Of a stretch of 64,000 nucleotides of DNA, positions 43,841 to 52,714 are shown piece by piece. Position 1 is the stretch's first letter, and each line of letters opens with the position of its first letter. The notes beneath the pieces are model-generated. The model was not told the origin of the DNA. It made no database searches and saw only the letters and a program-made list of their open reading frames with translations. The position numbers and the translations under genes were made by a program. The DNA lies in the NCBI RefSeq assembly GCF_014203235.1, contig NZ_JACHIN010000005.1, forward strand, positions 124,001 through 188,000, given 5' to 3'. This stretch comes from Nonomuraea endophytica. GTDB taxonomy: Bacteria; Actinomycetota; Actinomycetes; Streptosporangiales; Streptosporangiaceae.

Positions 43841-44919
43841 GACCCTCCGGACAGCGCGTCGCGCAGCTCGTACAGCCGCCGCCACAACCGAGGCCCGCTC
43901 TCGGCCCGCCGCCGCACCGTCGTGTCCCAGTACGCCAGCAGCTTGCCCTGATCGTCGGGATCGTCCTTGCGCACCACGCCCAGCAGATACCCGGGCAGCA
44001 GCGACAGCGGATCGGGGACGGGCAGGTAGGCGGCCTGCAACCCCATCGACCCGGCGACCGCCACGGCTTCGGCTGTGCTCATCACCGCGGTCGGCCGTTC
44101 CACCGGCCAGCCTTCCTCCGCGGTGCCGAGCCGCAGGTCGCGGAAGGCCGTCACCAGCGCTTCCATGACGGCGTCGTCGACCTCCAGCGTGGCTCCGGCG
44201 CGGGCGAGGGCGGCGGTGGCCTGGGTGCGGACGAGCGCGACCTCGTCGGCGAGGGTTCCGATGGGCGGCACGACCTCGAAGTTGAAGCGCCGCTTCAGGG
44301 CCGCGCTCATCTCGGACACGCCCCGGTCGCGCAGGTTCGCGGTGGCGATCACGTTGAAGCCCTGGGCGGCGTACTCGGTGGCGCCGAGCTCGGGCACGGC
44401 CATGCGGCGCTCGGACAGCACCGACACCAGCGCGTCCTGCACCTCGGGCAGGCAGCGGGTGATCTCCTCGACCCTGGCCACGGCGCCGGCGCGCATGGCG
44501 GCCAGGATCGGGGAGGGCACGAGCGCCTGCCCGCTGACGCCTTCGGCCAGCAGGAGGCGGTAGTTCCAGCCGTAGCGCAGATGTTCCTCGGTGGTGCCTG
44601 CGGTACCCTGGACGACCCGCTCGCTGGCGCCGCTGACGGCGGCGGCGAGCAGTTCCGACAGCATGGACTTGGCGGTGCCGGGCTCGCCGACGAGCAGCAG
44701 GCCGCGTTCTCCGGCGAGCGTGACCACGGCCCGCTCGACCAGCGCCCGCTCGCCGACGAACTTGCGGGCGATCCGCCGGCCGTCGCCCATGACGAAGTCC
44801 ACGACGGCCGAGGGCGTCAGCCGCCAGCCGGGCGGGCGGGGGCCGGGGCGGGCGGCGAGCTGCTCCAGCTCTTCGGCGTGGCGGACTTCGGCGGGCTCGA
44901 CCTGGGCCTGAAGGCTCAT
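43837..44919 (-). CDS. MoxR-type AAA+ ATPase, YehL-like
   Basis: The 360-residue AAA+ protein has Walker A GEPGTAKS (78-85), sensor 1 ATANLRDRG and the arginine-finger region ALKRRFNFEV. The Walker B position reads VARVEEITRC (E151-E152), with Glu replacing the usual Asp before the catalytic Glu; as far as I recall this is typical of the YehL branch. It forms the motor of the operon and probably hexamerises to remodel the VWA partner or its clients. It overlaps both neighbours by 4 bp (ATGA and GTGA). Confidence 0.85.
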   Translation of the reverse strand: MSLQAQVEPAEVRHAEELEQLAARPGPRPPGWRLTPSAVVDFVMGDGRRIARKFVGERALVERAVVTLAGERGLLLVGEPGTAKSMLSELLAAAVSGASERVVQGTAGTTEEHLRYGWNYRLLLAEGVSGQALVPSPILAAMRAGAVARVEEITRCLPEVQDALVSVLSERRMAVPELGATEYAAQGFNVIATANLRDRGVSEMSAALKRRFNFEVVPPIGTLADEVALVRTQATAALARAGATLEVDDAVMEALVTAFRDLRLGTAEEGWPVERPTAVMSTAEAVAVAGSMGLQAAYLPVPDPLSLLPGYLLGVVRKDDPDDQGKLLAYWDTTVRRRAESGPRLWRRLYELRDALSGGS

Positions 44920-47900
44920 CGGGGGCCCGCCCCTTCGCTGACGAGCTGCCAGGCCCGCTCGAACAGCTCGGGCAGCGACGTGTCCGGCAGGCGGCGGGCG
45001 AGCGTGCGCGGATACAGCGCTTCCAGCTTCCACGTCTCGGCGGGCAGGTCGGGCGCCTTGCCCTTGGTCCAGCCGCCGGGCAGGAAGAACCCCCGGCCCG
45101 CGCGTTCGCGCTTGGCGGCCATGACCAGGCCGCGTTCCGACAGGGCGGCGGCGGCCTTCTTGTGGCGGGCGGGCGTCCAGTCGTTCCAGGTGCGGACGTT
45201 ACGGTCGGTGGGTTCGAGGAGCGTGAGCAGCTGCAGGTAGAGGACGGCGGCGTCCTCGTCCAGGCCGAGCGCGCCCGCCGCCGCGGCGACCACGGCGGGT
45301 GCGCCGGCCCTCGGGTCGGCCTCCCAGCGGCCCGCCTCCAGCAGCGGGGTCCGTTCGGCCATCCGGGTGTAGCCGTCCGAGCGCAGCAGCTCCACGAACC
45401 GGGCCGGCGGCGTCTGGTCGCCCCAGGGCTTCTCCAGCGACAGCTGCAGCAGGGAGCGGGCGTCGCCGCCGAGGAGGGCCGGGCGGTAGAAGGTCTGGCC
45501 GTGGGTGACGACGATGGTCAGGCCGTCGTCGACGGCCGTGACCCCGTCGTCCAGCTTGCCGTGGTACGGCTCGCCGGTGAAGCCGTCGCCCTCCATCGTG
45601 CCGCCGCGCAGGAGCAGCCCCGGGTGGTTCAGGCGGCGCCGTACCAGGTCGAGGGCGGCGGGCAGCCCCGCGCGGACGGGATGCCCGCCCGGCAGCGTGG
45701 CATACGCCCACGGCAGCGCCAGCGCGAGGTCGGCGATCAGGTCGTCCAGGGCGATGGGCTCGACCACCTCGTGGTAGCTGTCGCCGGCCAGCCAGGTGTC
45801 GTGGTCCCGGTTCAGCTCGGCGACCGGGGACGGGTCGGTCAGCGCGCCGAGCGCCCTGGTCGCGGGCAGCCGCAGCGGGAGCGTCCTGGCGGCGGTGACC
45901 GCGTCCTCGGGCACGCGGGTCCGGCGGCCGAAGCGGGCGGTCCATGCTTCGGCGAGGCCGCGGGCGAGCGCCTTCTGGTCCCAGGGGTCGGCGGGGACGG
46001 CGGCGTCGAGCAGATCGCGCCGTTCCTGCTGGGTGAGCGACTTGAGCTCGTCGCGCGCGATGACGGCTTCGGCCGGCTTCAGGTCGAGGACCTCGCGGGT
46101 CTCGGCGTCGAGGAAGTCGCGGCCCCAGCTGTCCAGGCCGGGTAGCCCGGCCATCAGCAGCGCGGCGGCGGGCCGGCCGAGACCGGTCTCGGCGCACAGG
46201 AGCTCGACGGCCTCGGGATCGTGCTCGGCGGGGCCTTCCGCGCGCAGCCGGTCGACGAAGGCGGCGAGCGTGCGCGGCTTGGCCCAGCCGATGGGCAGCT
46301 CGGCCGAGACGTCCAGCACCTCGCCGGCGCGGGGGGCGGTGCCGTACTCGATGAACCTGCGCCGCCGCGCCTGGTAGATGCCCGAGTAGTCGGGGGTGAG
46401 GTCGAGCGTGAGGTGGGCGCCGCCGGCGGACAGGTGGCCGGTGAGGTCGGCCACGTCGGCGACGCCGCGGCGCCAGCCGGGCTCGGCCAGCCGCGAACCC
46501 GACCACATCTCCAGCAGGGTGCGGATCGCGGCCCTGCGCGGCGCGGGCGTGGCGGGCGAGATCGCGCGCACGGCCAGGCCGCCGAGGCTGCCGATCAGGT
46601 CGGTCCAGTCCTGGAAGCTGCCGGGCATGCCGCCCTTGACCGCCTCGGGCGGGACCTCGCCGGACAGGAACGCGGCCGTGAAGGCGATCTGCCGCCCGGC
46701 CTGGTAGGTGAGCAGGCCCTGGGCGTTCACCAGGTCGGCCAGCGCCTTGGCGAGCTCGTCCTCGTCGAGGCCGGGGACGAGCCCGGCGGTGGCGCCCGCG
46801 GCGATGAGCAGTTCGTCGCGGCGGGTGGCCAGCTCGTTGGCCTGCCGTACCAGCCCGGCCACGCCGCGCCGCAGCCGCTCGTGCGTCACGGGTGGCTCGC
46901 CGCCGTCCATGAGCGCCCGCGCACCGGCCTCCGGCAGCTTCCGCAGTACGGCGGAGCCGTCCGGGTCACGCGGCGTCAGATGGTGCCAGAACGCCTGGAA
47001 CGGCACCAGGGCGGTGCCGTCCGAGCTGCCCTTGGCGTTGCTCCACCTGTCGCGGCCGGTGGTGACGTCCCAGTGGTGCGTCCCGTCGGTCTCGGTGAGG
47101 ACGACCGTGTTGCCGGTGCCGGTGAGCAGCAGTGGCTCAGCGTGTCCGGGCAGGTCGAGCAGCCCCCAGGGCGTCGACGTCAGCTTCGCGCTGCCGCCTT
47201 GGCCGTCGGCGCGCATGTAGGTGTGGTGGCCGCCGGCCGAGTAAACACGGAAGCCGATCATGCCGTCCGCGGCGCCGAGCGGCGTGCCCTCCAGGCCCTC
47301 GGGCAGCGGGGCGAGCGAGCAGCCCTCCAGTTGCCATCGCGCGCCGTCCGGCGGCGGCGCGTCCTCCAGGAACGCCGGCAGGCTGGCCCGCCCGAGCTGC
47401 CCGGAGGCGGGGTCGAGCTCGCGCAGCACCGGCCGCCACGCGTCGGGCTGGATCCAGAACGTGGCGCCGTCCCAGAACATGCGGCCGGTCTCGTCGAGTT
47501 CGGGCCGCCGGTCGCCGGGGTGCAGGGCCTTGCGGCCGGTGACGCGCCCGCCCGAGGGGGTGAGGAAGGCGTAGCCGAGCCCGGCCCGGTGCTCGTGGAA
47601 GTAGTGCCAGCCGTCCTTCTCGTGGATCTCGGACGGCGCCGACGACCAGTAGAACGAGCGCGAGTCGTGGTCGCCCCAGGCGACGCGGAACGCGCCGTCG
47701 GCGTAGAGGACGTCGAGGTAGGGCATGCCGGCGGGCACCCGCAGGTCGTGCTCGGCGACCCGGCCGCCGGGCCCGAGCGCGATCGCCTTGGCGGCGGTGA
47801 AGACGGTGAGCACGGGCCAGCTCGCGCTGATGCGCGCGTCCTCGCCGAGCTCTTCCAGGGCGGCGTCGAAGGCGTCCCAGCCCAGCTCGTCGTAGACGCC

Positions 47901-49400
47901 CGCCCGCAGCGTACGGCCCAGCGGCACCGCGAAGTCGATGCCCTCGATGGCCTCGCGCAGCCCGTCGAAGGCGGCCAGCACGGGACCGGTGAGCGCGTTC
48001 TCCAGAGCGTCGAGCGCGGTACGCGCGTCCAGCAGCCCGCCGGAGCCCGTCTGCCGGACCTTGTCGAGCAGCCAGGCGTGGACCATCGGCCGCAGCACCG
48101 GGATCTCGATCAGTTCCTGGACCTCGCGGTGGTTGCCCACGGCCTGGTCCAGCAGGGGCGCGAAGCGCGGGTCGGCGACGACGGCCTCCAGGTCGCGCTT
48201 CCGCCCGTTCATCAGCCACCTGCCCAGGTGGACGACGGCCTCGCTGCCGGGATCGGCGACCGGGACCCCGAACGTCAGGCACGCGTCCAGCAGATCGAGG
48301 TCGAGCATCCGGCTGCGCCAGGCCACTCCCCCTTCGAGCCGGACCGGCTCGCCCTCGGCGACCAGCCGGCCGGCGGCCCGCTCCACCAGCGCGAGCAGCG
48401 CCGGTGAGCCGGGCTCCGAGCGCCAGCCGCGCTTGAGGTGCGCCACCTGCCGCGACAGCCACGCGGCCGGGACGGTGTCGAGCGCGCCGGACTCCCGCAG
48501 CAGCTCCATCCACCATTCGTCGACGCCGTCGGCGGTGGGGAAGACCTCCAGCAGCGTCTCCCGGGGCTGGGCGAGCAGGGTCGTGCGGTAGGCCTTCCAG
48601 AACAGCGGGCGGGCCCGCTTCACCGCCGGGGCGCCGATCAGGGTGGTGATGAGGCGTTCGTCCTCGGCGGCGGGGTCGAGCTTCGCGGCCTTGGCCAGCT
48701 TGCGCAGCTGTTTGGGCAGGTCGCTCCACGGCGGCAGGCCGCCCAGCGTGCGCCGGACCGCCAGCTCGAACAGCTCGTCGTAGGCGCGGCGCGGCTCGTA
48801 GCGCTCGGCCAGCTCGCCCACGTAGACGTTGACCGCCTTGACCGGCAGGGCTCCGGCGAAGGCGTACTCCAGGAACACCGCCCGGCGGGCCGCCTCGTCC
48901 ACGGGCAGCGCGTAGGTGGCCTCGGCCTCGCGGGCCCGTCCGAACATCACCGCCGCCTGGCCGCCGTGCCCGGCCACGATGAACGTCCGGCCTGCCTGCT
49001 CCCAGAAGCTCGGCAGGTGGGTGCGCGGCAGGGTGTCGGCCAGTTCCGCGTAGGCGTCGGCGGCGGCTCCCGGACGGGCGGCGGCCATGCGGGCGGCGCG
49101 CTCCATGCCGGTGACGGCGGCCAGCGCCGCCTTGGCGCCGCGCGGGTCGTTGACCAGGGCCCACGCCGGGTAACCGAGGCCGCGGCGGCGTCCGGTGGCC
49201 AGGGGCGGGCTCACCTGCGGCTCGCCGTACCCGAGGAAGGCCATGGCGCGGTCCTCGGCCGGTGCGGTCGTCTCGCCGACCAGGCGGATCACCGGGCGCT
49301 CGCCGAGCGCGGGGTGGCCGTAGGCGCGGGCCCGGACGGGCTGGCCGCCTTCGGCGCCGGCCGGGGCGAGTCCGGCGTCGAGGAGGAGGTCGTCAGTCAC
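44916..49400 (-). CDS. Very large unknown protein of the Yeh-like operon (1494 aa)
   Basis: I do not recognise a domain in this 1494-residue soluble protein. The N-terminal half is helical with Leu-rich repeats of the HEAT type (FWEQAGRTFIVAGHGGQAAVMFGRA, PVKAVNVYVGELAERYEP). The centre (about residues 540-830) is beta-rich with repeated Trp-Gly and Asp-Gly turns, suggesting a propeller-like fold. The C-terminal third is helical again. There is no clear WGR domain. It occupies the place of the large YehI/MolR protein, and the DUF4132-like gene directly upstream may be the detached C-terminal part of that protein. The GTG start overlaps the upstream stop by 8 bp. Confidence 0.7.
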   Translation of the reverse strand: MTDDLLLDAGLAPAGAEGGQPVRARAYGHPALGERPVIRLVGETTAPAEDRAMAFLGYGEPQVSPPLATGRRRGLGYPAWALVNDPRGAKAALAAVTGMERAARMAAARPGAAADAYAELADTLPRTHLPSFWEQAGRTFIVAGHGGQAAVMFGRAREAEATYALPVDEAARRAVFLEYAFAGALPVKAVNVYVGELAERYEPRRAYDELFELAVRRTLGGLPPWSDLPKQLRKLAKAAKLDPAAEDERLITTLIGAPAVKRARPLFWKAYRTTLLAQPRETLLEVFPTADGVDEWWMELLRESGALDTVPAAWLSRQVAHLKRGWRSEPGSPALLALVERAAGRLVAEGEPVRLEGGVAWRSRMLDLDLLDACLTFGVPVADPGSEAVVHLGRWLMNGRKRDLEAVVADPRFAPLLDQAVGNHREVQELIEIPVLRPMVHAWLLDKVRQTGSGGLLDARTALDALENALTGPVLAAFDGLREAIEGIDFAVPLGRTLRAGVYDELGWDAFDAALEELGEDARISASWPVLTVFTAAKAIALGPGGRVAEHDLRVPAGMPYLDVLYADGAFRVAWGDHDSRSFYWSSAPSEIHEKDGWHYFHEHRAGLGYAFLTPSGGRVTGRKALHPGDRRPELDETGRMFWDGATFWIQPDAWRPVLRELDPASGQLGRASLPAFLEDAPPPDGARWQLEGCSLAPLPEGLEGTPLGAADGMIGFRVYSAGGHHTYMRADGQGGSAKLTSTPWGLLDLPGHAEPLLLTGTGNTVVLTETDGTHHWDVTTGRDRWSNAKGSSDGTALVPFQAFWHHLTPRDPDGSAVLRKLPEAGARALMDGGEPPVTHERLRRGVAGLVRQANELATRRDELLIAAGATAGLVPGLDEDELAKALADLVNAQGLLTYQAGRQIAFTAAFLSGEVPPEAVKGGMPGSFQDWTDLIGSLGGLAVRAISPATPAPRRAAIRTLLEMWSGSRLAEPGWRRGVADVADLTGHLSAGGAHLTLDLTPDYSGIYQARRRRFIEYGTAPRAGEVLDVSAELPIGWAKPRTLAAFVDRLRAEGPAEHDPEAVELLCAETGLGRPAAALLMAGLPGLDSWGRDFLDAETREVLDLKPAEAVIARDELKSLTQQERRDLLDAAVPADPWDQKALARGLAEAWTARFGRRTRVPEDAVTAARTLPLRLPATRALGALTDPSPVAELNRDHDTWLAGDSYHEVVEPIALDDLIADLALALPWAYATLPGGHPVRAGLPAALDLVRRRLNHPGLLLRGGTMEGDGFTGEPYHGKLDDGVTAVDDGLTIVVTHGQTFYRPALLGGDARSLLQLSLEKPWGDQTPPARFVELLRSDGYTRMAERTPLLEAGRWEADPRAGAPAVVAAAAGALGLDEDAAVLYLQLLTLLEPTDRNVRTWNDWTPARHKKAAAALSERGLVMAAKRERAGRGFFLPGGWTKGKAPDLPAETWKLEALYPRTLARRLPDTSLPELFERAWQLVSEGAGPR

Positions 49401-50223
49401 CGTCGGTGATCCTTCCCGCGTAGATGAGCTCGGCCATGCGCACGCCTTCCGACCAGGCGACCGGGCCGACGTCGGCGGGTTCGAGCGGGCGCTCGTCGGC
49501 GCCGACCCAGATCAGATCTCCCGTGTACGCCTCGTAGTCGGGCCCGTCGTCGCCCAGCCAGTAGCGGGCCTGGACGGGACGGCCGGCGTCGACGACCGGG
49601 CAGACGGCGTAGCCGCCGCGCACCCGGAAGCCGAAGCGGGCCGCGCGGGCGGTGGCGTGGCGCAGCTCGGAGAAGCGGCCTCCCGCGTAGTCGGGCGGCA
49701 CGTCGCCCTTGTGGTGGACCTCGCGGGCCAGCTGCGGCACCCGCTGCGCCGCGCCCAGTTCGGCGGCGAACTCACGCAGGTCGGCCAGGTCCTCCAGCAA
49801 CACCGGGTGCGGGATCAGCACCGGCCCCGGCTCCAGCCAGGCGGTCTCGGCGTCCAGGTCGACGACGCCGAGCCGGCCGTCCCGGCCGGCGTCCTTGAGC
49901 AGCCCCGGCTCGTCGTCACGCAGGACGACCAGGTCGGTGAGCGCCTCGCGCCAGGCCGGATCCGGCCACACGGCCGCGATCATCGGGGACGGGACCGGGT
50001 GGCCGCCGAGCATCCAGGACTCCACCGTCGCCAGGCACTCGGCCGCGTGCCGGGCGAGGTGGTCGCGCAGGGCGAGCAGTTCCTCGGCCGCGGGGCTGTC
50101 CTTGACCGCTTTGGGCACCGATTTGAGCCGTCTGCCGGCGGCGTTCTGGCAGACAAGAGTGCCTCCGTCGAGGGCCAGCCGGTAGCCGCCCTCGGCCTCC
50201 ACCCACGTCACATCTTCCGACAT
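49393..50223 (-). CDS. DUF4132-like protein, YehI/MolR C-terminal-like
   Basis: The 276-residue protein resembles the DUF4132 domain at the C-terminus of MolR/YehI: DPAWREALTDLVV, then VLIPHPVLLEDLADLREFAAE and QLAREVHHKG, and RAARFGFRVRGGYAVCP. The match is by pattern (HP..L, Q-x2-R-x2-Y/H) and not by alignment. It is the first gene of the 11.6-kb operon and probably works with the 1494-residue protein. The ATG at 50223 is the best start; ATG 50232 and TTG 50253 are alternatives. The inverted repeat at 50248-50266 lies just upstream. Confidence 0.65.
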   Translation of the reverse strand: MSEDVTWVEAEGGYRLALDGGTLVCQNAAGRRLKSVPKAVKDSPAAEELLALRDHLARHAAECLATVESWMLGGHPVPSPMIAAVWPDPAWREALTDLVVLRDDEPGLLKDAGRDGRLGVVDLDAETAWLEPGPVLIPHPVLLEDLADLREFAAELGAAQRVPQLAREVHHKGDVPPDYAGGRFSELRHATARAARFGFRVRGGYAVCPVVDAGRPVQARYWLGDDGPDYEAYTGDLIWVGADERPLEPADVGPVAWSEGVRMAELIYAGRITDGD

Positions 50224-50247
50224 GGCTGGCATCCTTGCAGAACTCAG

Positions 50248-50266
50248 CGACAATCCCGTTTTGTCG
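50248..50266. promoter_or_regulatory. Inverted repeat before the Yeh-like operon
   Basis: CGACAA-N7-TTGTCG lies in the 45-bp gap between the GNAT stop and the DUF4132-like start. It may be an operator for the long operon or a hairpin ending the GNAT transcript. The short gap means GNAT and the operon may also be co-transcribed. Confidence 0.4.
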
Positions 50267-50268
50267 GG

Positions 50269-51195
50269 TTACTCGGCGGGTGAGAGGACCAGGCGGATCG
50301 AGTAGTTCCGATAGCCGAGCCGCTCGAACGACCGCGCCATCGGCACGTTCCCCAGATCGGTGTCCGCCGCGATCCGCGCCGCGCCCCGCCCGGCCAGGAA
50401 CCTGGTGATCTCCGCCAGCAGGTCGTCGCCGTAACCGTGGCCGCGGTGCTCGGGCACCACACCCAGGTAGCCGACCACCGGCCCGCCGTTGTTGGCCGAC
50501 GGCAGCGCGATGCCGACCAGGTCGCCGCCCGGAGTGTGGGCCAGCATCCACCACGAACGCTCGCCCGGCATCGACTTGTAGTCCTCGACGTCCTGCCTGG
50601 CCTGATCGGCCGGGTCCATGGTGGCCAGCGCCTGGCGCGTCTCGTGGTCGAGCGTGCCCTCCGCGACCCGCCGGAACGCCTCGACGAACACCTCGTCGTC
50701 GTCCTCGTTCCTGAACACCAGCCTGCCGGGGGCGGCGGGCAGCGGATCGGCCGGGGTCCACTCGTAGCGCAGCCGCTCCAGCTCGAACGTCAGCCCGGCG
50801 CGGGCCGCCGCCTCCTGCCGCCAGGCGATGGCCGCGGCGACGGCGGGGCGCTCGCGCCAGCCGTTCGGGAGGAACACATGGTAGGCGGGGCGCGTGCCGT
50901 ACACCTCGTGGGCGTGGGAGAGCAGGTCGGCGGCGAGCGCCACGCGGTCCTCCACCGAGGGATCGACGTAGACGCAGTCGAGCGCCATCGGCTTGTCACT
51001 GGCGGCGAAGCTCCACCAGACGGCGCGGGCCATGACACGCCCGTCCTGCTCGGCGATCCAGATATGGTCGTGCCGGTACTGCCCGTCGGCCAGGAAGCCG
51101 GTCAGGCGGTCAGGGTCGGCCCAGCTGATGCCGTCGTCGACGGCGCAGGCGAGCAGGCGGTCGAGATCAGACTCGACCGAGGGGCGAAAGAGCAC
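50269..51195 (-). CDS. GNAT acetyltransferase with two GNAT-like halves
   Basis: The 308-residue protein has an N-terminal GNAT-like half (residues 1-150) with no clear CoA loop and a C-terminal half with the motif VVPEHRGHGYGDDLLAEI and the closing FERLGYRNYSIRL. It is therefore a probable N-acetyltransferase of a small molecule or peptide. The GTG at 51195 follows a GGAGGAAGT ribosome binding site. It lies upstream of the Yeh-like operon on the same strand with a 45-bp gap and could share its transcript. Confidence 0.75.
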   Translation of the reverse strand: MLFRPSVESDLDRLLACAVDDGISWADPDRLTGFLADGQYRHDHIWIAEQDGRVMARAVWWSFAASDKPMALDCVYVDPSVEDRVALAADLLSHAHEVYGTRPAYHVFLPNGWRERPAVAAAIAWRQEAAARAGLTFELERLRYEWTPADPLPAAPGRLVFRNEDDDEVFVEAFRRVAEGTLDHETRQALATMDPADQARQDVEDYKSMPGERSWWMLAHTPGGDLVGIALPSANNGGPVVGYLGVVPEHRGHGYGDDLLAEITRFLAGRGAARIAADTDLGNVPMARSFERLGYRNYSIRLVLSPAE

Positions 51196-51222
51196 ACTTC
51201 CTCCACAACATCCAGGTCGGGG

Positions 51223-51241
51223 GACTCTAGCAAGTAGAGTC
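51223..51241. promoter_or_regulatory. Palindromic operator overlapping a -10 element
   Basis: GACTCTA-N5-TAGAGTC is a perfect 7-bp inverted repeat between the divergent GNAT and Cys-rich protein genes. The right arm includes TAGAGT (51235-51240), a TANNNT -10, eight bases before the ATG at 51249. A repressor here would cover the promoter. Confidence 0.55.
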
Positions 51242-51248
51242 ATCGACG

Positions 51249-51770
51249 ATGAACCACACCATCTCGCCCACTCCCGGCGTCCTGCTCGGTGCGGACGCCT
51301 ACGCCTGCTCGTGCGGCGCCTCGTTCGCCGACCGGATGCCCGCCGAGCTCCACGCCGCCGAGAACGACCGGTGCACCGGCTGCCTCGGCTCCGGCGAGGA
51401 GACCATGGCGCCCGGCGTCACCCGGCCCTGCACCAACTGCGCGGGCAGCGGGGGGCGCAGGGAGCAGATCATCTGGCAGCTCGCGCACTCCGAGGCGGAG
51501 CAGCTGATCACGATGAGCACGGTGCGGGGGGTGATCGCCGGGTTCGACGGGCCGTTCCGGCTGTCGGAGATCGCCGACACGATCCGCTCGGGTCTCGACC
51601 TGCCGGTGGGGCGGCTTCCCGTGGGGCCGAGGGTGCGTGACCTGCTCCTGGAGCTCCAGTCCATCGGCGAGATCACCATGATCTCCGCCCCCGACGAGCT
51701 CCTCGACGGCACCGACGTGGTCCTCTACCGCGACCCCAGCTGGCAACGCACTCCCACTCTCGGCATCTAA
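51249..51770 (+). CDS. Cys-rich (DnaJ-type zinc motif) protein
   Basis: The 173-residue protein carries CTGCLGSGEE and CTNCAGSGG, two CxxCxGxG motifs as in the zinc centre of DnaJ, and an additional CSC near the N-terminus. The C-terminal half is a helical domain (GVIAGFDGPFRLSEIADTIRSG) that looks like a winged helix. There is no J-domain. It may be a small DNA-binding or chaperone-like protein with one zinc site. The ATG at 51249 is close to a -10 element, so the transcript has almost no leader. Family unknown to me. Confidence 0.65.
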   Translation: MNHTISPTPGVLLGADAYACSCGASFADRMPAELHAAENDRCTGCLGSGEETMAPGVTRPCTNCAGSGGRREQIIWQLAHSEAEQLITMSTVRGVIAGFDGPFRLSEIADTIRSGLDLPVGRLPVGPRVRDLLLELQSIGEITMISAPDELLDGTDVVLYRDPSWQRTPTLGI

Positions 51771-51773
51771 TCT

Positions 51774-51861
51774 GTTACGGCTTGCGCCCGCTTGCCCGGA
51801 CTCGCCGTCGTGGGCTGGGGTCTGTCGAGCGCCGGTCGTGAGGGCTCACGGGGTGCTCGCC
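51774..51861 (-). repeat. Dispersed intergenic repeat, copy A
   Basis: Read on the minus strand this 88-bp element starts GGCGAGCACC and ends AGCCGTAAC. It matches copy B (57714-57800) in CCGTGAGCCCTCAC and CGCTCGAC at the same offsets. It begins 4 bp after the stop of the Cys-rich protein gene. A further GTTACGACTCCGCC directly follows (51862-51875), possibly the edge of a second copy. Confidence 0.65.
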
Positions 51862-51888
51862 GTTACGACTCCGCCCTTGATCCGCTGC

Positions 51889-52674
51889 TCAAGCTCTTGA
51901 GAGTAGTTCGCCGTGGAGGATGGAGAACCAGCCGTCCTCGTCGGCCGCCCAGGTGCGCCAGCCCTCTGACAGGTACGCCAGGTCCTGCTCCGTGGCGAGG
52001 CCGGTTGAGGTTGCCTGGTGGGCCAGGGCGGAGGAGACGACGCGCTCCGCCCACGTGCCGCCCCACCATTCCCGGTCCTGCGGTGTCGAGAAGCACCAGG
52101 TGGACGAGGTGGTCTTCACGTCGGTGAAGCCTGCCTGCCTTGCCCATGACCGCAGGCGGCGGCCGGCGTCTGGTTCGCCTCCGTTGGCTCTCGCGGCGCG
52201 TTGGTAGATGTTCATCCACTCGTCGAGTTCCGGCAATTCCGGGTACCACGCGAATGCCGCGTAGTCGCTTTCTCGCACGGCCACGATGCCGCCCGGTTTG
52301 GTGACGCGTCGCATCTCGCGCAGCGCGCCCACGGGGTCGGCCACGTGCTGGAGCACCTGGTGGGCGTGCGTGACGCAGAAGGTGTCGTCGGGGAACGGCA
52401 GCGCGTGCACGTCTGCCACGGCGAAGTCGATGTTGCCCGCTCCCCTGGCCGCCGCCTCGTCGCGGGACAGCTGGAGGGCCTCCTCCGTGACCTCGGCGGC
52501 GGTGACCTGGGCTACGCGGGTGGCCAGGTCGGCGGTGATGGTGCCGGGGCCGGCGCCCACGTCCAGCAGGGTCATGTGCGGCTGGAGGTGGGGCAGGAGG
52601 TATCCGGCCGAGTTCTCGGCGGTGCGCCAGCGGTGGGAGCGCAGGACGGACTCGTGGTGGCCATGTGTGTACAT
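51889..52674 (-). CDS. Class I SAM-dependent methyltransferase (UbiE-like)
   Basis: The 261-residue protein has the SAM-binding motif LLDVGAGPGTITADLA (residues 36-51), VTAAEVTEEAL, and the UbiE-like FAVADVHALPFPDDTFCVTHAHQVLQHV followed by the post-III strand GGIVAVRESDY. The ATG at 52674 gives the common actinobacterial start MYTHGHHESVLRSHRWRTAENS. The likely substrate is a small molecule. It is divergent from the peptide deformylase gene and convergent with the Cys-rich protein gene, from which dispersed repeat A separates it. Confidence 0.8.
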   Translation of the reverse strand: MYTHGHHESVLRSHRWRTAENSAGYLLPHLQPHMTLLDVGAGPGTITADLATRVAQVTAAEVTEEALQLSRDEAAARGAGNIDFAVADVHALPFPDDTFCVTHAHQVLQHVADPVGALREMRRVTKPGGIVAVRESDYAAFAWYPELPELDEWMNIYQRAARANGGEPDAGRRLRSWARQAGFTDVKTTSSTWCFSTPQDREWWGGTWAERVVSSALAHQATSTGLATEQDLAYLSEGWRTWAADEDGWFSILHGELLSRA

Positions 52675-52714
52675 GAGGGTCACTCTAACTTGGTCTCAGA
52701 ATTTGGGAACGTTT

